From: Paracoccus sp. C2R09
GTDB taxonomy: Bacteria > Pseudomonadota > Alphaproteobacteria > Rhodobacterales > Rhodobacteraceae
NCBI RefSeq assembly: GCF_018860625.1
Contig: NZ_JAHKQB010000010.1
Coordinates: 1 to 64,000 of the forward strand
Direction of reading: 5' to 3'
DNA length: 64,000 nucleotides
How positions within the stretch are numbered: position 1 is the stretch's first letter; each line of letters starts with the position of its first letter. Shown here one piece after another: positions 27,782 to 37,208 of the stretch. The notes beneath the pieces are model-generated. The model saw only the letters and a program-made list of their open reading frames with translations. It had not been told where the DNA came from and ran no database searches. A program made the position numbers and the translations under genes.

Positions 27782-28810
27782 GTGAAAACTTTCGGCCTTA
27801 CCGCTACCGCAATTTCGGTGATCGCGCTTTCGGCATCGGCTGCCGCAGCCCGTGACCAGATCCAGGTTGCCGGTTCCTCGACCGTGCTGCCCTACGCGAC
27901 CATCGTGGCCGAAGCCTTCGGCGAGAACACCGACTATCCGACCCCGGTCGTCGAATCGGGCGGCTCGTCGGCAGGTCTGAAGAAGTTCTGCGAAGGCGTC
28001 GGCGAGAACACGATCGACATCGCCAACTCGTCGCGCCAGATCAAGGAAAGCGAAATCGAGGCCTGCGCCGCCGCCGGCGTCGACGAGATCATCGAAGTCC
28101 GCATCGGCTATGACGGGATCGTCTTCGCCAACGCATCCGAAGGCCCGGAATTCGCCTATACCCCGGCCGACTGGTTCAACGCCCTGGCAGCCCAGATCGT
28201 GGTCGATGGCCAGATCGTCGAGAACACCAACAGCAACTGGAACGAAGTGAACCCGGACCTGCCCGAGCAGGAGATCCTGGCATTCGTTCCAGGCACCAAG
28301 CACGGCACCCGCGAAGTCTTCGAGGAGAAGGTCATCCTGGCTGGCTGCGAGGAATCGGGCGCCATGGAAGTCTTCATGGCCGAGATGGCCGACGAGGATG
28401 CCGCCGAGACCGCCTGCATGTCGCTGCGCACGGACGGTCGTTCGGTCGATATCGACGGCGACTACACCGAGACCCTGTCGCGCATCGAAAGCGCCGCGAA
28501 CGGCATCGGCGTGTTCGGGCTGTCCTTCTACGAAAACAACATGGACAAGCTGAAGGTCGGCACCATGTCGGGCGTCACCCCCTCGACCGAGACCATCGCC
28601 TCGGGCGAATACCCCGTGTCGCGTCCGCTGTTCTTCTACGTCAAGAAGGCACATATCGGCACGATCCCGGGTCTTGAGGAATACGCCTCGTTCTTCGTCG
28701 CCGACGAGCTGGCAGGCCCGGACGGCCCGCTGGCCCAGTACGGCCTGGTGTCGGACCCGGAACTGGCCGCGACGCAGGACGCCGTCGCGAACCAGGAAAC
28801 CATCCAGTAA
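27782..28810 (+). CDS. pstS: phosphate ABC transporter substrate-binding protein
   Basis: This 342-residue periplasmic receptor starts with a signal peptide (FGLTATAISVIALSASAAAA). The mature part opens IQVAGSSTVLPYA, with the SSTV loop for phosphate, then ESGGSSAGLKKFCEG and IANSSRQIK. VPGTKHGTREVFEE is a third ligand segment. It belongs to the PstS branch common in marine and soil alphaproteobacteria. GTG 27782 is chosen because GGAGA lies 7 nt upstream; the ATG at 27743 lacks one and would spoil the signal peptide. A GC hairpin follows before pstC. Confidence 0.95.
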   Translation: MKTFGLTATAISVIALSASAAAARDQIQVAGSSTVLPYATIVAEAFGENTDYPTPVVESGGSSAGLKKFCEGVGENTIDIANSSRQIKESEIEACAAAGVDEIIEVRIGYDGIVFANASEGPEFAYTPADWFNALAAQIVVDGQIVENTNSNWNEVNPDLPEQEILAFVPGTKHGTREVFEEKVILAGCEESGAMEVFMAEMADEDAAETACMSLRTDGRSVDIDGDYTETLSRIESAANGIGVFGLSFYENNMDKLKVGTMSGVTPSTETIASGEYPVSRPLFFYVKKAHIGTIPGLEEYASFFVADELAGPDGPLAQYGLVSDPELAATQDAVANQETIQ

Positions 28811-28819
28811 TCGACCATC

Positions 28820-28845
28820 GGCGGCGCGGCACCGGTCGCGCCGCC
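28820..28845 (+). terminator. intercistronic hairpin behind pstS
   Basis: A 9-bp stem (28820-28828 with 28837-28845) closes an 8-nt loop and has no T tract. Placed between pstS and pstC, it probably protects or partially ends the pstS message. Confidence 0.5.
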
Positions 28846-28883
28846 AGTCCTTCCCCCCATGCTTTGACGCAAGGAAACGCCTT

Positions 28884-30089
28884 ATGCCGTTGTCCTGGGC
28901 ACTTATCGCCAGCCTGATCCTGGCCATCGCCGGCTATTTCGCCGCGCGAGGCCGGGCTTTTGCCGCTGCCGGCCCCGATATCCGCCGCCTGCACAGCCGA
29001 CCCACCTATCACGGCTACAGCGTTGCCCTGACGACCCTGGCACCGGCCCTTGCGATCATGGTCATCGCCTCTTTCCTGCGCATGACGGGCGTGCTGGCCG
29101 AACAGGCGGGCGCCTATGTGGGGCTTGTCGTCACGGCCGCGGCCGTGGTCGGTCTGGTCTGGGGGCTGACCCGCATCGGGATCGAATACAAGGCCCGCAA
29201 CACGGTCGAACGTATCGTGCTGGGCCTGCTGATCCTGTGTTCGACCATCGCCATCCTGACCACCGCGGGCATCGTCCTGTCGCTGGTCTTCGAGACTGGG
29301 CATTTCTTCCAGAAGTACAGCTGGACCGAATTCTTCTTCGGCACCAACTGGACGCCGCGCTTCCAGGGAAATTCGAACCTGGGTGTGCTGCCGCTTCTGT
29401 GGGGCACGCTCTATATCAGCCTGATCGCGCTGCTGGTGGCCGTGCCCATCGGGATGTTCGCCGCGATCTACATGTCCGAATACGCCAGCAAGCGCGTGCG
29501 GGGCATCGCCAAGCCCGCGATCGAGATGCTGGCCGGCATTCCGACCATCGTCTACGGCCTTTTCGCGCTTATCACCGTGGGCCCGATGCTGCGCGACTAT
29601 TTCGCCCAGCCGCTGGGCCTGGGCAACTCGGGCGCATCGGTGCTGACGGCGGGCCTCGTGATGGGGATCATGCTGATCCCCTTCGTCAGCTCTTTGTCGG
29701 ACGACATCATCAACGCGGTGCCGCAATCGCTGCGTGACGGCGCGCTGGGGCTGGGGTCCACCCCGTCCGAGACGATCAAGCAGGTCGTCCTGCCCGCCGC
29801 CCTTCCGGGCATCGTGGGCGCCGTCCTGCTGGCCGCCAGCCGCGCCATCGGCGAGACGATGATCGTCGTCTTGGGGGCAGGGGCCGCCGCCCGGATGAGC
29901 CTCAATCCCTTCGAGGCCATGACCACGATCACCGTCAAGATCGTCAGCCAGCTGACCGGCGACAACGACTTCGCCGCCCCCGAGACGCTGGTCGCATTCG
30001 CCCTGGGTCTGACGCTGTTCGTCATCACCCTCGCCCTGAACATCGTCGCGCTCTACATCGTGCGCAAGTATCGCGAGCAGTACGAATGA
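28884..30089 (+). CDS. pstC: phosphate ABC transporter permease PstC
   Basis: The 401-residue inner-membrane subunit forms half of the phosphate channel. Two helices and a soluble stretch precede the permease core. The core has WGTLYISLIALLVAVPIG and the ABC-binding EAA loop around DGALGLGSTPSETIKQVVLPAALPGI (seen as GALGLGSTPSETI and VVLPAALPGI), then GETMIVVLGAG. It is longer than the E. coli protein by an N-terminal extension of about 90 residues, a known variant in Rhodobacterales. AAGGAAA precedes the ATG. The stop overlaps pstA by 4 bases. Confidence 0.94.
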   Translation: MPLSWALIASLILAIAGYFAARGRAFAAAGPDIRRLHSRPTYHGYSVALTTLAPALAIMVIASFLRMTGVLAEQAGAYVGLVVTAAAVVGLVWGLTRIGIEYKARNTVERIVLGLLILCSTIAILTTAGIVLSLVFETGHFFQKYSWTEFFFGTNWTPRFQGNSNLGVLPLLWGTLYISLIALLVAVPIGMFAAIYMSEYASKRVRGIAKPAIEMLAGIPTIVYGLFALITVGPMLRDYFAQPLGLGNSGASVLTAGLVMGIMLIPFVSSLSDDIINAVPQSLRDGALGLGSTPSETIKQVVLPAALPGIVGAVLLAASRAIGETMIVVLGAGAAARMSLNPFEAMTTITVKIVSQLTGDNDFAAPETLVAFALGLTLFVITLALNIVALYIVRKYREQYE

Positions 30090-31441
30090 CCGATTTTCCG
30101 ATGCCCTCGGACGCGTCGCGCAAGCCGTCCAAATCCTCGCTGCTGGTGGCCGATGCCCGCACCCGCAAGCGCAACGCCGCCGAGAAACGCTTTCGTGCCT
30201 ATGGCGCGGGTGCCATCGCCATCGCCATGCTGGCGCTGGTCATCCTGCTGACCACGATCATCGGCGGCGGTGCGGGCGCGTTCCGCCAGACCTATCTGTC
30301 GATCCCCGTGGCGCTGGACGCCGAGGTTCTGGACCCCAAGGGCAACCGCGACCCGGCCGAGATGTCTAAGGTGCTGACCCTGTCCTATGGCCGCGTCCTG
30401 GACGCCGCCGTGGTCGAGGCCGTCAAGGCCAACGGGATCGAGATCGACGGTCTGACCCCCAAGGACATGAGCGGCCTCATCTCGAAGGAGGCATCGGCCC
30501 AGCTGCGCAACCGCGTGCTGGCCGATCCCGAGCTGCTGGGACAGACGGTCGACGTGAACGTCCTGGTGAACGGCCGTGTCGACGGCTATTTCAAGGGTCG
30601 CGTCACGATGGAAAGCGCGGCGGCCGACGGCAACACCTCGCCCGAGCAGCTGAAGCTGGCCAACGTCCTCAAGGAGGGTGGCATGCTGGTCACGCGCTTC
30701 AACTGGGATTTCGTGACCAATCCCGACGCGTCCGACCAGCGCCCCGAGGCCGCGGGCGTGGGCGTGGCGATCCTCGGTTCGCTCTACATGATGCTGGTGG
30801 TGCTATTCCTTGCCGTGCCGATCGGCGTCGCCGCCTCGATCTATCTCGAGGAGTTCGCGCCCAAGAACCGCTGGACCGACATCATCGAGGTGAACATCTC
30901 GAACCTGGCGGCGGTGCCCTCAATCGTCTTCGGCATCCTGGGCCTTGCGGCCTTCATCAACTTCGCGGGCCTGCCGCAATCGGCACCCATCGTCGGCGGC
31001 CTCGTGCTGACGCTGATGACGCTGCCCACGATCATCATCTCGACCCGCGCGGCGCTGAAGGCGGTTCCGCCCTCGATCCGCGACGCGGCACTGGGGGTCG
31101 GCGCATCGAAGATGCAGTCGGTGTTCCACCACGTCCTGCCGCTGGCCATGCCGGGCATCCTGACGGGCACGATCATCGGCTTGGCGCAGGCCCTGGGCGA
31201 AACGGCGCCGCTGCTGCTGATCGGCATGGTGGCCTTCGTCCGCGAATTCCCGGGCGCCCCGCTCGAGGGGCTGTTCGACCCGGCCACGGCGCTTCCGGTG
31301 CAGATCTACAACTGGACGCAACGTGCCGATCCGGCCTTCATCGAACGGGCATCCGGTGCCATCATCGTTCTGCTGGTGTTCCTGCTTTGCATGAACGTCC
31401 TTGCCGTCATCCTTCGCCGCCGCTTCGAGCGCCGCTGGTGA
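30086..31441 (+). CDS. pstA: phosphate ABC transporter permease PstA
   Basis: The 451-residue subunit pairs with PstC. After a cytoplasmic start and one helix near residue 45-65, a periplasmic loop of about 150 residues precedes the permease core. The core holds GSLYMMLVVLFLAVPIGV, FAPKNRWTDIIEVNI and the EAA loop DAALGVGASKMQSVFHHVLP, then GETAPLLLIG. The long loop makes it larger than the roughly 300-residue E. coli form; similar long forms occur in relatives. Start overlaps the pstC stop as ATGA, and pstB follows after 21 bp. Confidence 0.94.
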   Translation: MTDFPMPSDASRKPSKSSLLVADARTRKRNAAEKRFRAYGAGAIAIAMLALVILLTTIIGGGAGAFRQTYLSIPVALDAEVLDPKGNRDPAEMSKVLTLSYGRVLDAAVVEAVKANGIEIDGLTPKDMSGLISKEASAQLRNRVLADPELLGQTVDVNVLVNGRVDGYFKGRVTMESAAADGNTSPEQLKLANVLKEGGMLVTRFNWDFVTNPDASDQRPEAAGVGVAILGSLYMMLVVLFLAVPIGVAASIYLEEFAPKNRWTDIIEVNISNLAAVPSIVFGILGLAAFINFAGLPQSAPIVGGLVLTLMTLPTIIISTRAALKAVPPSIRDAALGVGASKMQSVFHHVLPLAMPGILTGTIIGLAQALGETAPLLLIGMVAFVREFPGAPLEGLFDPATALPVQIYNWTQRADPAFIERASGAIIVLLVFLLCMNVLAVILRRRFERRW

Positions 31442-31462
31442 TCCCGGCCGAAAGGAAGAAAA

Positions 31463-32260
31463 ATGTACGACACTAATCGATTGGAGAACGCCGTGGGCCA
31501 GGACGACATCAAGATCTCGGCGCGTAAGGTTCAGGTCTTCTACGGTGACAAGCACGCGATCAAGGATGTCGACGTGGACATCCAGGACAAGACCGTGACC
31601 GCGTTCATCGGCCCCTCGGGCTGCGGCAAGTCGACCTTCCTGCGCTGCATCAACCGCATGAACGACACGATCCCGATCGCCCGGATCGAGGGCGACATCA
31701 AGCTGGACGGCGAGGATATCTACGACAAGCGCGTGGATCCGGTTCAGCTGCGCGCACGCATCGGCATGGTGTTCCAGAAGCCGAACCCCTTCCCGAAATC
31801 GATCTATGACAACGTGGCCTATGGCCCCCGCATCCACGGCCTGTCGCGCAACCGCGCCGAGCTGGACGAGATCGTCGAACGTTCGCTGCGCGGCGCGGCC
31901 CTGTGGAACGAGGTCAAGGACCGCCTGCAGGAACCGGGCACCGGCCTGTCGGGCGGTCAGCAGCAGCGCCTGTGCATCGCGCGTGCCGTCGCCACCAGCC
32001 CCGAGGTGCTGCTGATGGACGAGCCCTGCAGCGCGCTGGACCCCATCGCCACCGGCCAGGTCGAGGAACTGATCGAACAGCTTCGCCAGGAATTCTCGGT
32101 CGTGATCGTGACCCATTCGATGCAGCAGGCCGCACGTGTCAGCCAGAAGACCGCCTTCTTCCACCTGGGCAACCTGGTCGAATACGGCGATACCGACGAC
32201 ATCTTCACCAAACCGCAGGACAGCCGGACCGAAGCCTACATCTCGGGCCGCATCGGCTGA
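31463..32260 (+). CDS. pstB: phosphate ABC transporter ATP-binding protein
   Basis: This 265-residue ATPase drives phosphate uptake. Walker [10 protein letters not shown] is near residues 50-58, the Q loop is in [18 protein letters not shown], the signature is [14 protein letters not shown], Walker B is [13 protein letters not shown] and the switch His is in [16 protein letters not shown] and [10 protein letters not shown] are diagnostic for PstB. GAAAGGAAGAAAA precedes the ATG. It also takes part with PhoU in signalling phosphate status to the PhoR kinase. Confidence 0.97.
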   Translation: MYDTNRLENAVGQDDIKISARKVQVFYGDKHAIKDVDVDIQDKTVTAFIGPSGCGKSTFLRCINRMNDTIPIARIEGDIKLDGEDIYDKRVDPVQLRARIGMVFQKPNPFPKSIYDNVAYGPRIHGLSRNRAELDEIVERSLRGAALWNEVKDRLQEPGTGLSGGQQQRLCIARAVATSPEVLLMDEPCSALDPIATGQVEELIEQLRQEFSVVIVTHSMQQAARVSQKTAFFHLGNLVEYGDTDDIFTKPQDSRTEAYISGRIG

Positions 32261-32279
32261 ACGCGCGAAAGGACAGGAC

Positions 32280-32993
32280 ATGAACCGCGACAAGCATATC
32301 TCGTCGGCCTTCGACCGCGACCTGGAGACCATCCAGGCACTGGTCGTGAAGATGGGCGGCATGGTCGAGGCCGCCATCACGGATGCCGCCACCGCGCTGG
32401 ATTCCCGCGACGAGGAGCTGGCAGAGGACGTCCGCCGCAGGGACAAGTCCATCGATGCGCTGGAAATGCAGATCAACGAAGGCGCGGCGCGGCTGATCGC
32501 GCTGCGCGCCCCCACGGCGACCGACCTGCGCATGGTGCTGGCCGTGATGAAGATCGCCGCCTCGTTGGAGCGTGTGGGCGATTTCGCCAAGAACATGGCC
32601 AAGCGGTCGAACGTCCTGGCCCAGCTGCCCGCGATCGACGGCGCGGGCATGGCGCTGCGCCGGATGAGCCATGCGGTCAGCAAGATGCTGCAGGATGCGC
32701 TCGACAGCTATATCCGCCGCGATGCCGACCTGGCCGAGGACGTGCGCCAGCGCGATCTGGAGGTGGACCAGATGTACAACGCCCTGTTCCGCGAATTCCT
32801 GACCCACATGATGGAAGACCCGCGCAACATCACGGCCTGCATGCATCTGCATTTCATCGCCAAGAACGTCGAGCGGATGGGCGACCATGCCACCTCGATC
32901 TGCGAGCAGGTGATCTATCTGGTCACCGGCGAGCTGCCCGACGAGGCGCGTCCCAAGGCCAACAGCGTTCCGCTGATCGCGGACGAGGCCTGA
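32280..32993 (+). CDS. phoU: phosphate transport system regulator PhoU
   Basis: The 237-residue all-helical protein has two tandem three-helix PhoU repeats. The metal-binding patterns are visible as DAATALDSRDEELAEDVRRRD-type (seen as ALDSRDEELAEDV) in the first repeat and RRDADLAEDVRQRD in the second, with LERVGDFAKNMAK and VERMGDHATSICEQ at the matching third helices. PhoU damps PhoB activation when phosphate is ample and restrains uptake. It starts 19 bp after pstB behind AGGACAGGAC and ends 3 bp before phoB. Confidence 0.96.
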   Translation: MNRDKHISSAFDRDLETIQALVVKMGGMVEAAITDAATALDSRDEELAEDVRRRDKSIDALEMQINEGAARLIALRAPTATDLRMVLAVMKIAASLERVGDFAKNMAKRSNVLAQLPAIDGAGMALRRMSHAVSKMLQDALDSYIRRDADLAEDVRQRDLEVDQMYNALFREFLTHMMEDPRNITACMHLHFIAKNVERMGDHATSICEQVIYLVTGELPDEARPKANSVPLIADEA

Positions 32994-32996
32994 GCC

Positions 32997-33686
32997 ATGG
33001 CGCGTCAGGCCCCTTGCGTTCTGGTCGTCGAGGATGAGGGCGCGCAGCGCGAGGTTCTGCAATACAACCTCGAGGCCGAGGGCTTCGAGGTTGTCGTCGC
33101 CGACAACGGCGAGGACGCGCTGCTGCTGGTGCAGGAGGAACAGCCCGACCTGATCGTGCTGGACTGGATGCTGCCCCGGGTTTCGGGCATCGAGGTCTGC
33201 CGTCAGGTCAAGGCCGATCCCGCCACGCGCCAGATCCCCATCATCATGCTGTCCGCGCGCAGCGAAGAGGTGGACCGTGTCCGCGGCCTGGAAACGGGTG
33301 CGGACGATTACGTCGTCAAACCCTATTCCGTGGTCGAGCTGATGGCCCGCCTGCGCACCCAGCTGCGCCGGACCCGTCCGGCCAGCATGGGCGAGAGGCT
33401 GAGCTTCGGGGACATCCTTCTGGATGCTGCCGAACACCGCGTCTTTCGCGCGGGGTCGCCCCTGCATCTGGGTCCGACCGAGTTCCGGCTGCTGTCCACG
33501 CTGATGGAGAAGCCCGGCCGCGTCTGGACGCGAGAGCAGCTGCTGGACCGCGTCTGGGGGCGTGACATCTATGTCGACACGCGCACCATCGACGTTCATG
33601 TCGGCCGCCTGCGCAAGGCTCTGATGCAGAACGGTGGCGACAACCCGGTCCGCACCGTGCGCGGAACCGGATATTCCCTGGGCTAG
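32997..33686 (+). CDS. phoB: phosphate regulon response regulator PhoB
   Basis: The 229-residue OmpR-type regulator has a receiver (residues 1-120) with acidic pocket VVEDE, phosphoacceptor Asp near residue 56 in LIVLDWMLP and Lys in DDYVVKPYS. The C-terminal winged helix contains LGPTEFRLLSTLMEKPGRVWTREQLLDRVWG (parts: LGPTEFRLL and RVWTREQLLDRVWG) and VRTVRGTGYSL. It should bind the Pho box at 27686-27728 and thus control its own operon. The cognate kinase gene phoR is absent on both sides, unlike many relatives. Confidence 0.95.
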   Translation: MARQAPCVLVVEDEGAQREVLQYNLEAEGFEVVVADNGEDALLLVQEEQPDLIVLDWMLPRVSGIEVCRQVKADPATRQIPIIMLSARSEEVDRVRGLETGADDYVVKPYSVVELMARLRTQLRRTRPASMGERLSFGDILLDAAEHRVFRAGSPLHLGPTEFRLLSTLMEKPGRVWTREQLLDRVWGRDIYVDTRTIDVHVGRLRKALMQNGGDNPVRTVRGTGYSLG

Positions 33687-33721
33687 GGTATCGGGCGGGG
33701 CGCGCGATGCGCCCTGCCGCC

Positions 33722-34777
33722 TCAGTCGATGCCTTCCAGCGCCATGCCGACGGTTCGCGCCGTGTCGTGCCAATCGGGCAGGTCGCGCCCCGCCATCCAC
33801 GCGGCCTCTGCCATCCGATCGCGGCGGGCATCGTCCTGCAGCAGCTGGCGCAGCGCCTCGGACAGTTCGGCGATGTTTTCGGGCGCGACGAGGATGCCCG
33901 CATCGCCCGGCACCGTATCCGGGACGGCTCCGACGCGGGTGCTGACGATGGGCACTCCATGGGACAACGCCTCGTCGAAGACGATGCCATACCCTTCGTA
34001 GCGGGTCGCCAGCGTGAAGATCGAGGCGCGGGAATACAGGTCCTGCAGCCGTGCATCATCCACCCGCCCCGCAAGGTCCACGCGATCCGCGAACCAGGAA
34101 GCGGCGATCTGATCCTTCAGCATGCGGACGTGATCGTCATCCCACGGGTTGCCCGCGATCACTGCCCGCCACTCCATATCCGTCAGCCTTGCCAGTGCCG
34201 CCAGCAGCAGGTCGTGCCCCTTGCGCGGGTGCAGGATGCCGACCGACAGGATCAGCGGTGGTGTCCGGTGCCGGGCCGGTGCCGCGGCGCGCGCCTGCGT
34301 GCCGGGACGCGCAACGGTGATCCGATCCGCTGCGACGTCATAGCGGTCGATCAGCATCTGGCGGGTATGCGGGCTGGGAACCAGGATATGGCGCACCAGC
34401 CGCAGGTTGCCGCGTTCGGTCGTGAACAGGTGCTGGCGCAGATCGGCGGGCAGGGCGCTTTCCTGCGCCAGCGGGTGGTGGATCATCGCGACCATCGGCG
34501 CTGCCACCCGTTTCAGTTCATCCGTGCGTAGCGCGCCCAGGGCCAAACCGTCGATGATGGCGATGCGGCCGGGGTCGATGCCCTGCAATGCCTTCGTGGC
34601 ATGGGCCATCTGCGCGTCATCGGGCGTCGGAAAGCTGTCGGCCAGGGACAGCACCTGCATGTCGCGCCCCGCCAGCCGCAGATGCTCGACCAGGTTGCGG
34701 TCATAGAGATAGCCGCCGGTCACGGTCTCGATATTGCCAGGAAGCACGAAGGTCGTGGGTCTTTGATGTGAAGTCAT
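33722..34777 (-). CDS. family 4 glycosyltransferase
   Basis: This 351-residue GT-B enzyme transfers a sugar from a nucleotide donor. The N-terminal half starts FVLPGNIETVTGGYLYDRN, with the GG acceptor loop. The C-terminal half has LSVGILHPRKGHDLLLAAL, where the Arg-Lys pair holds the donor phosphates, and RYEGYGIVFDEALSHGVPIV, which includes the EX7E motif. Acceptor and sugar are not predictable. It is the last gene of a four-gene operon and overlaps the preceding gene as ATGA. Context with a lipid-type transferase suggests a glycolipid or envelope product. Confidence 0.85.
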   Translation of the reverse strand: MTSHQRPTTFVLPGNIETVTGGYLYDRNLVEHLRLAGRDMQVLSLADSFPTPDDAQMAHATKALQGIDPGRIAIIDGLALGALRTDELKRVAAPMVAMIHHPLAQESALPADLRQHLFTTERGNLRLVRHILVPSPHTRQMLIDRYDVAADRITVARPGTQARAAAPARHRTPPLILSVGILHPRKGHDLLLAALARLTDMEWRAVIAGNPWDDDHVRMLKDQIAASWFADRVDLAGRVDDARLQDLYSRASIFTLATRYEGYGIVFDEALSHGVPIVSTRVGAVPDTVPGDAGILVAPENIAELSEALRQLLQDDARRDRMAEAAWMAGRDLPDWHDTARTVGMALEGID

Positions 34778-35652
34778 GTCCTCGTCCGGGTCAGGGCGAC
34801 GGTTTCGGCACGCAGGATCACCGCGATGCCGGGCAATGTGGCGGTCAGAAAGACCAGCCCGAAACAGAGACTGGCCGCAAGACCCGCCTCGGGGGTGGCG
34901 CCGATCAGCGGGAACATCGCGGCGGCGGCCCCCTCGCGAAGGCCCCAACCCGCCACGGTGACGGGCAGGATCATGGTCAGCAGGATCAGCGGCACGACGA
35001 TGGCGGCCTCGGCGGGCGCAAGTCCGGTGCCCGTCGCATGGGCGGCAAAGGCGAAGCCCGCGATGTTCAGTGCAGCGATCCCGATGTTCAGCCCGATCTG
35101 AAGCGGCAGCATCCGGGCCGAGGTGACGGCTGCATGGATCGCATCGCGGGCGGTCCGCATCGCGACAAGGGCCGCAAGCGCCGCCAGCAGCGCGGCGCCC
35201 TCGATCGCCATGCGCAAACCCTGCGGCAGGCGCAGATCATGGGGCAGGGCCAGCGCTGTCAGCAGAATGGCCAGCAGGGCCACCTGACCCAGGCCACGCT
35301 CGATCGCGACGGCGGCACCTGCACGGCGCAGCCCACCATCACCGCGCGCCCGCAGCGCGCGTCCAGCATCGCCGACCACGCCCCCGGGCAGCGACTGGTT
35401 CACGATCTGCGCAAGGTAATATTCCGATACGGCCCGGCCTAATGGGATACCCTGGCCAAGCGCACGCGCCGTGATCTGCCAGCGCAGCGCCGACAGCAGC
35501 GTCTGGGCCGTCAATGCGGCCAGCGCCGCGACCAGCCAGCGCGGATCCGCAGCCGCCAGCAGCCCGACCGCCTGCCGCCCGTCCAGCCCCCACCACAACA
35601 GCGACAGGATGCACAGGGCCGCAATGAATTGAAGGCTGCGACGGACATTCAT
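34774..35652 (-). CDS. LPG-synthase-type integral membrane protein (UPF0104/YbhN-like)
   Basis: The 292-residue protein has about eight membrane helices and the layout of the lysylphosphatidylglycerol synthase transmembrane/AglD/YbhN family. Diagnostic segments are YYLAQIVNQSLPGGVVGDAGR near residue 95, AVAIERGLGQVALL near residue 130 and VAGWGLREGAAAAMF near residue 255. It lacks the soluble aminoacyl-transferase half, so it is not MprF. Members with this part alone are thought to move or help modify lipids. Both its ends overlap neighbours by 4 bases (ATGA), so expression is tied to theirs. Confidence 0.82.
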   Translation of the reverse strand: MNVRRSLQFIAALCILSLLWWGLDGRQAVGLLAAADPRWLVAALAALTAQTLLSALRWQITARALGQGIPLGRAVSEYYLAQIVNQSLPGGVVGDAGRALRARGDGGLRRAGAAVAIERGLGQVALLAILLTALALPHDLRLPQGLRMAIEGAALLAALAALVAMRTARDAIHAAVTSARMLPLQIGLNIGIAALNIAGFAFAAHATGTGLAPAEAAIVVPLILLTMILPVTVAGWGLREGAAAAMFPLIGATPEAGLAASLCFGLVFLTATLPGIAVILRAETVALTRTRT

Positions 35653-37208
35653 GCCGGGGGCGGTTCCCTGCGACCCGAGAAGGCATTCAGGAACCACATG
35701 CGGAAATCCTCCATCGGGTGGGCGGGGCTGGCCTTGGGTGGGATCAGGCCGGAATGCAGGCCCCAACTGGCGGTCAGGTCGACCAGTTCCGCAGGCCCGA
35801 TGACATGGATCGGCACCTCGTGCCGTTCGTCCAGCCCGATCGAGCTTGCCGCCTGGTGGTCCCCGACCAGCACCAGAAGCGGCGGATCATCGGCATGCCG
35901 CAGCGCGTATCCGGTGACGACCCGCAGGATATAGTCGATGGATTTCGCGTATTGCTCGCGCACCCGTTCCCGGTCGCGCCAGACCTCTCTCGGGGTGTCG
36001 CCGGATGTGGCCATCGCGTCGAACTGGCGCCCGTCGGTGATGCCGTTCCAATCGACCATGTCGGGGATGGGCACCCAGGGGGCATGGGACGAAATAAGCG
36101 CGACCTGCGCAAAGAGATGGCGGGGATCGCCGTCGTCCAGCAGCCGGTCCATCGCGATCATGGTGAACTGATCGGGCATCGTGACCCAGTTGAAGGGCTG
36201 GCCACGATACTGCAATGCCTCGGCATCCAGGACGCTGTGGAAGCCCATCTCCTGCGCCTCGGGCCAGGGGCGGGTGATGGCGGGCATGACCGCCGCCGTG
36301 CGGAAACCCGCATCCTGCGCGATATGGAACAGGGTCCGCCGGCCGCTGGCCAACGCCGCGCGATACCGCGTCTGTCCGTCGATCCGCAGCCCGTTCGCCA
36401 GCGTCGCATGGGCCAGCCAGCTTTGCCCGCCATGGGTGGGCGATGTCAGGAACCCCGAACGCATCGCGATCCCGGCATCGGTCAGGCGCGACTGGGCATC
36501 CTGCAGGATGGGCAGATGGCGCGACGCAAATCGCTGCGTGTCGAAGCTGGTCCTGCCATAGCTTTCGAGGAAGACGATGACCACGTCCCGGTCAATCCGG
36601 GCCAGCGGCGCCTCGATGGCCAGCGCCTTGTCCTGCTGCGCGGCCACGCGGAAATCGGCAAGTTGGGTCAGGGTATCGCGGGCGGTCGCGATCTGTCGCG
36701 CGGCATAGCTGCCCAGAAGCGGGGCGGGTTGCAGCGCGAAGGCGGCTCCGGTGATCAAGACGACTGGAACGGCGGCGATCCGGGGCAGGCGCTGCCAGAC
36801 GCCGAACGCCCACCAGAGCACCGCGAATATGGCGCAGGTCAGCAGAATTGCCGCGATCACGGTCGCCACGGCCCCGATCGTGCCCACGGACCCCGCGATC
36901 AAGCGCAACGACGCATCGATCAGCGGGATGTCGGCCACGATGTTGAACCGCCGCCCAAGGCTGAGCGTCATGGCGATGTCGGCAATCTTCAAGACCGTCA
37001 GGCCCCCGATGACCACCACCAGGACCGCTTGAAGCGAACGCGCGGCAAACCCTCGCCCCAGCAGGATCAGCGCAGCGATGCCGATTGCCAGCTCGGGGGC
37101 AGGGCGCGCCCATGTTGCGGGGCGGAAGGCGTCGGGCGCGGAAGGCAGCGCGACGATCGCGTGCAGTGTCAGGACGGACAGGATCAGGATGGGCAGCCGT
37201 CTGATCAA
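35649..37208 (-). CDS. membrane-anchored sulfatase/alkaline-phosphatase-superfamily enzyme
   Basis: The 519-residue protein has about five N-terminal membrane helices and a periplasmic alkaline-phosphatase-type domain, as in LtaS and phosphoethanolamine transferases. Metal and catalytic elements seen are VVIVFLESYGRTSFD near residue 205, LTSPTHGGQSWLAHATL, ISSHAPW and LVGDHQ. The usual reaction transfers or removes a phospho-alcohol or sulfate group on an envelope glycan or lipid. The TTG start at 37208 is chosen because GGAGAC precedes it and it overlaps the upstream stop as TTGA, like the ATGA overlaps of the other junctions. The substrate is unknown. Confidence 0.78.
   Translation of the reverse strand: MIRRLPILILSVLTLHAIVALPSAPDAFRPATWARPAPELAIGIAALILLGRGFAARSLQAVLVVVIGGLTVLKIADIAMTLSLGRRFNIVADIPLIDASLRLIAGSVGTIGAVATVIAAILLTCAIFAVLWWAFGVWQRLPRIAAVPVVLITGAAFALQPAPLLGSYAARQIATARDTLTQLADFRVAAQQDKALAIEAPLARIDRDVVIVFLESYGRTSFDTQRFASRHLPILQDAQSRLTDAGIAMRSGFLTSPTHGGQSWLAHATLANGLRIDGQTRYRAALASGRRTLFHIAQDAGFRTAAVMPAITRPWPEAQEMGFHSVLDAEALQYRGQPFNWVTMPDQFTMIAMDRLLDDGDPRHLFAQVALISSHAPWVPIPDMVDWNGITDGRQFDAMATSGDTPREVWRDRERVREQYAKSIDYILRVVTGYALRHADDPPLLVLVGDHQAASSIGLDERHEVPIHVIGPAELVDLTASWGLHSGLIPPKASPAHPMEDFRMWFLNAFSGRREPPPA

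Noticed and set aside
33687..33721. Terminator between phoB and the glycosyltransferase gene
   Set aside because: GC-rich inverted segments are present, but the pairing is imperfect and there is no T tract, so I do not list it.
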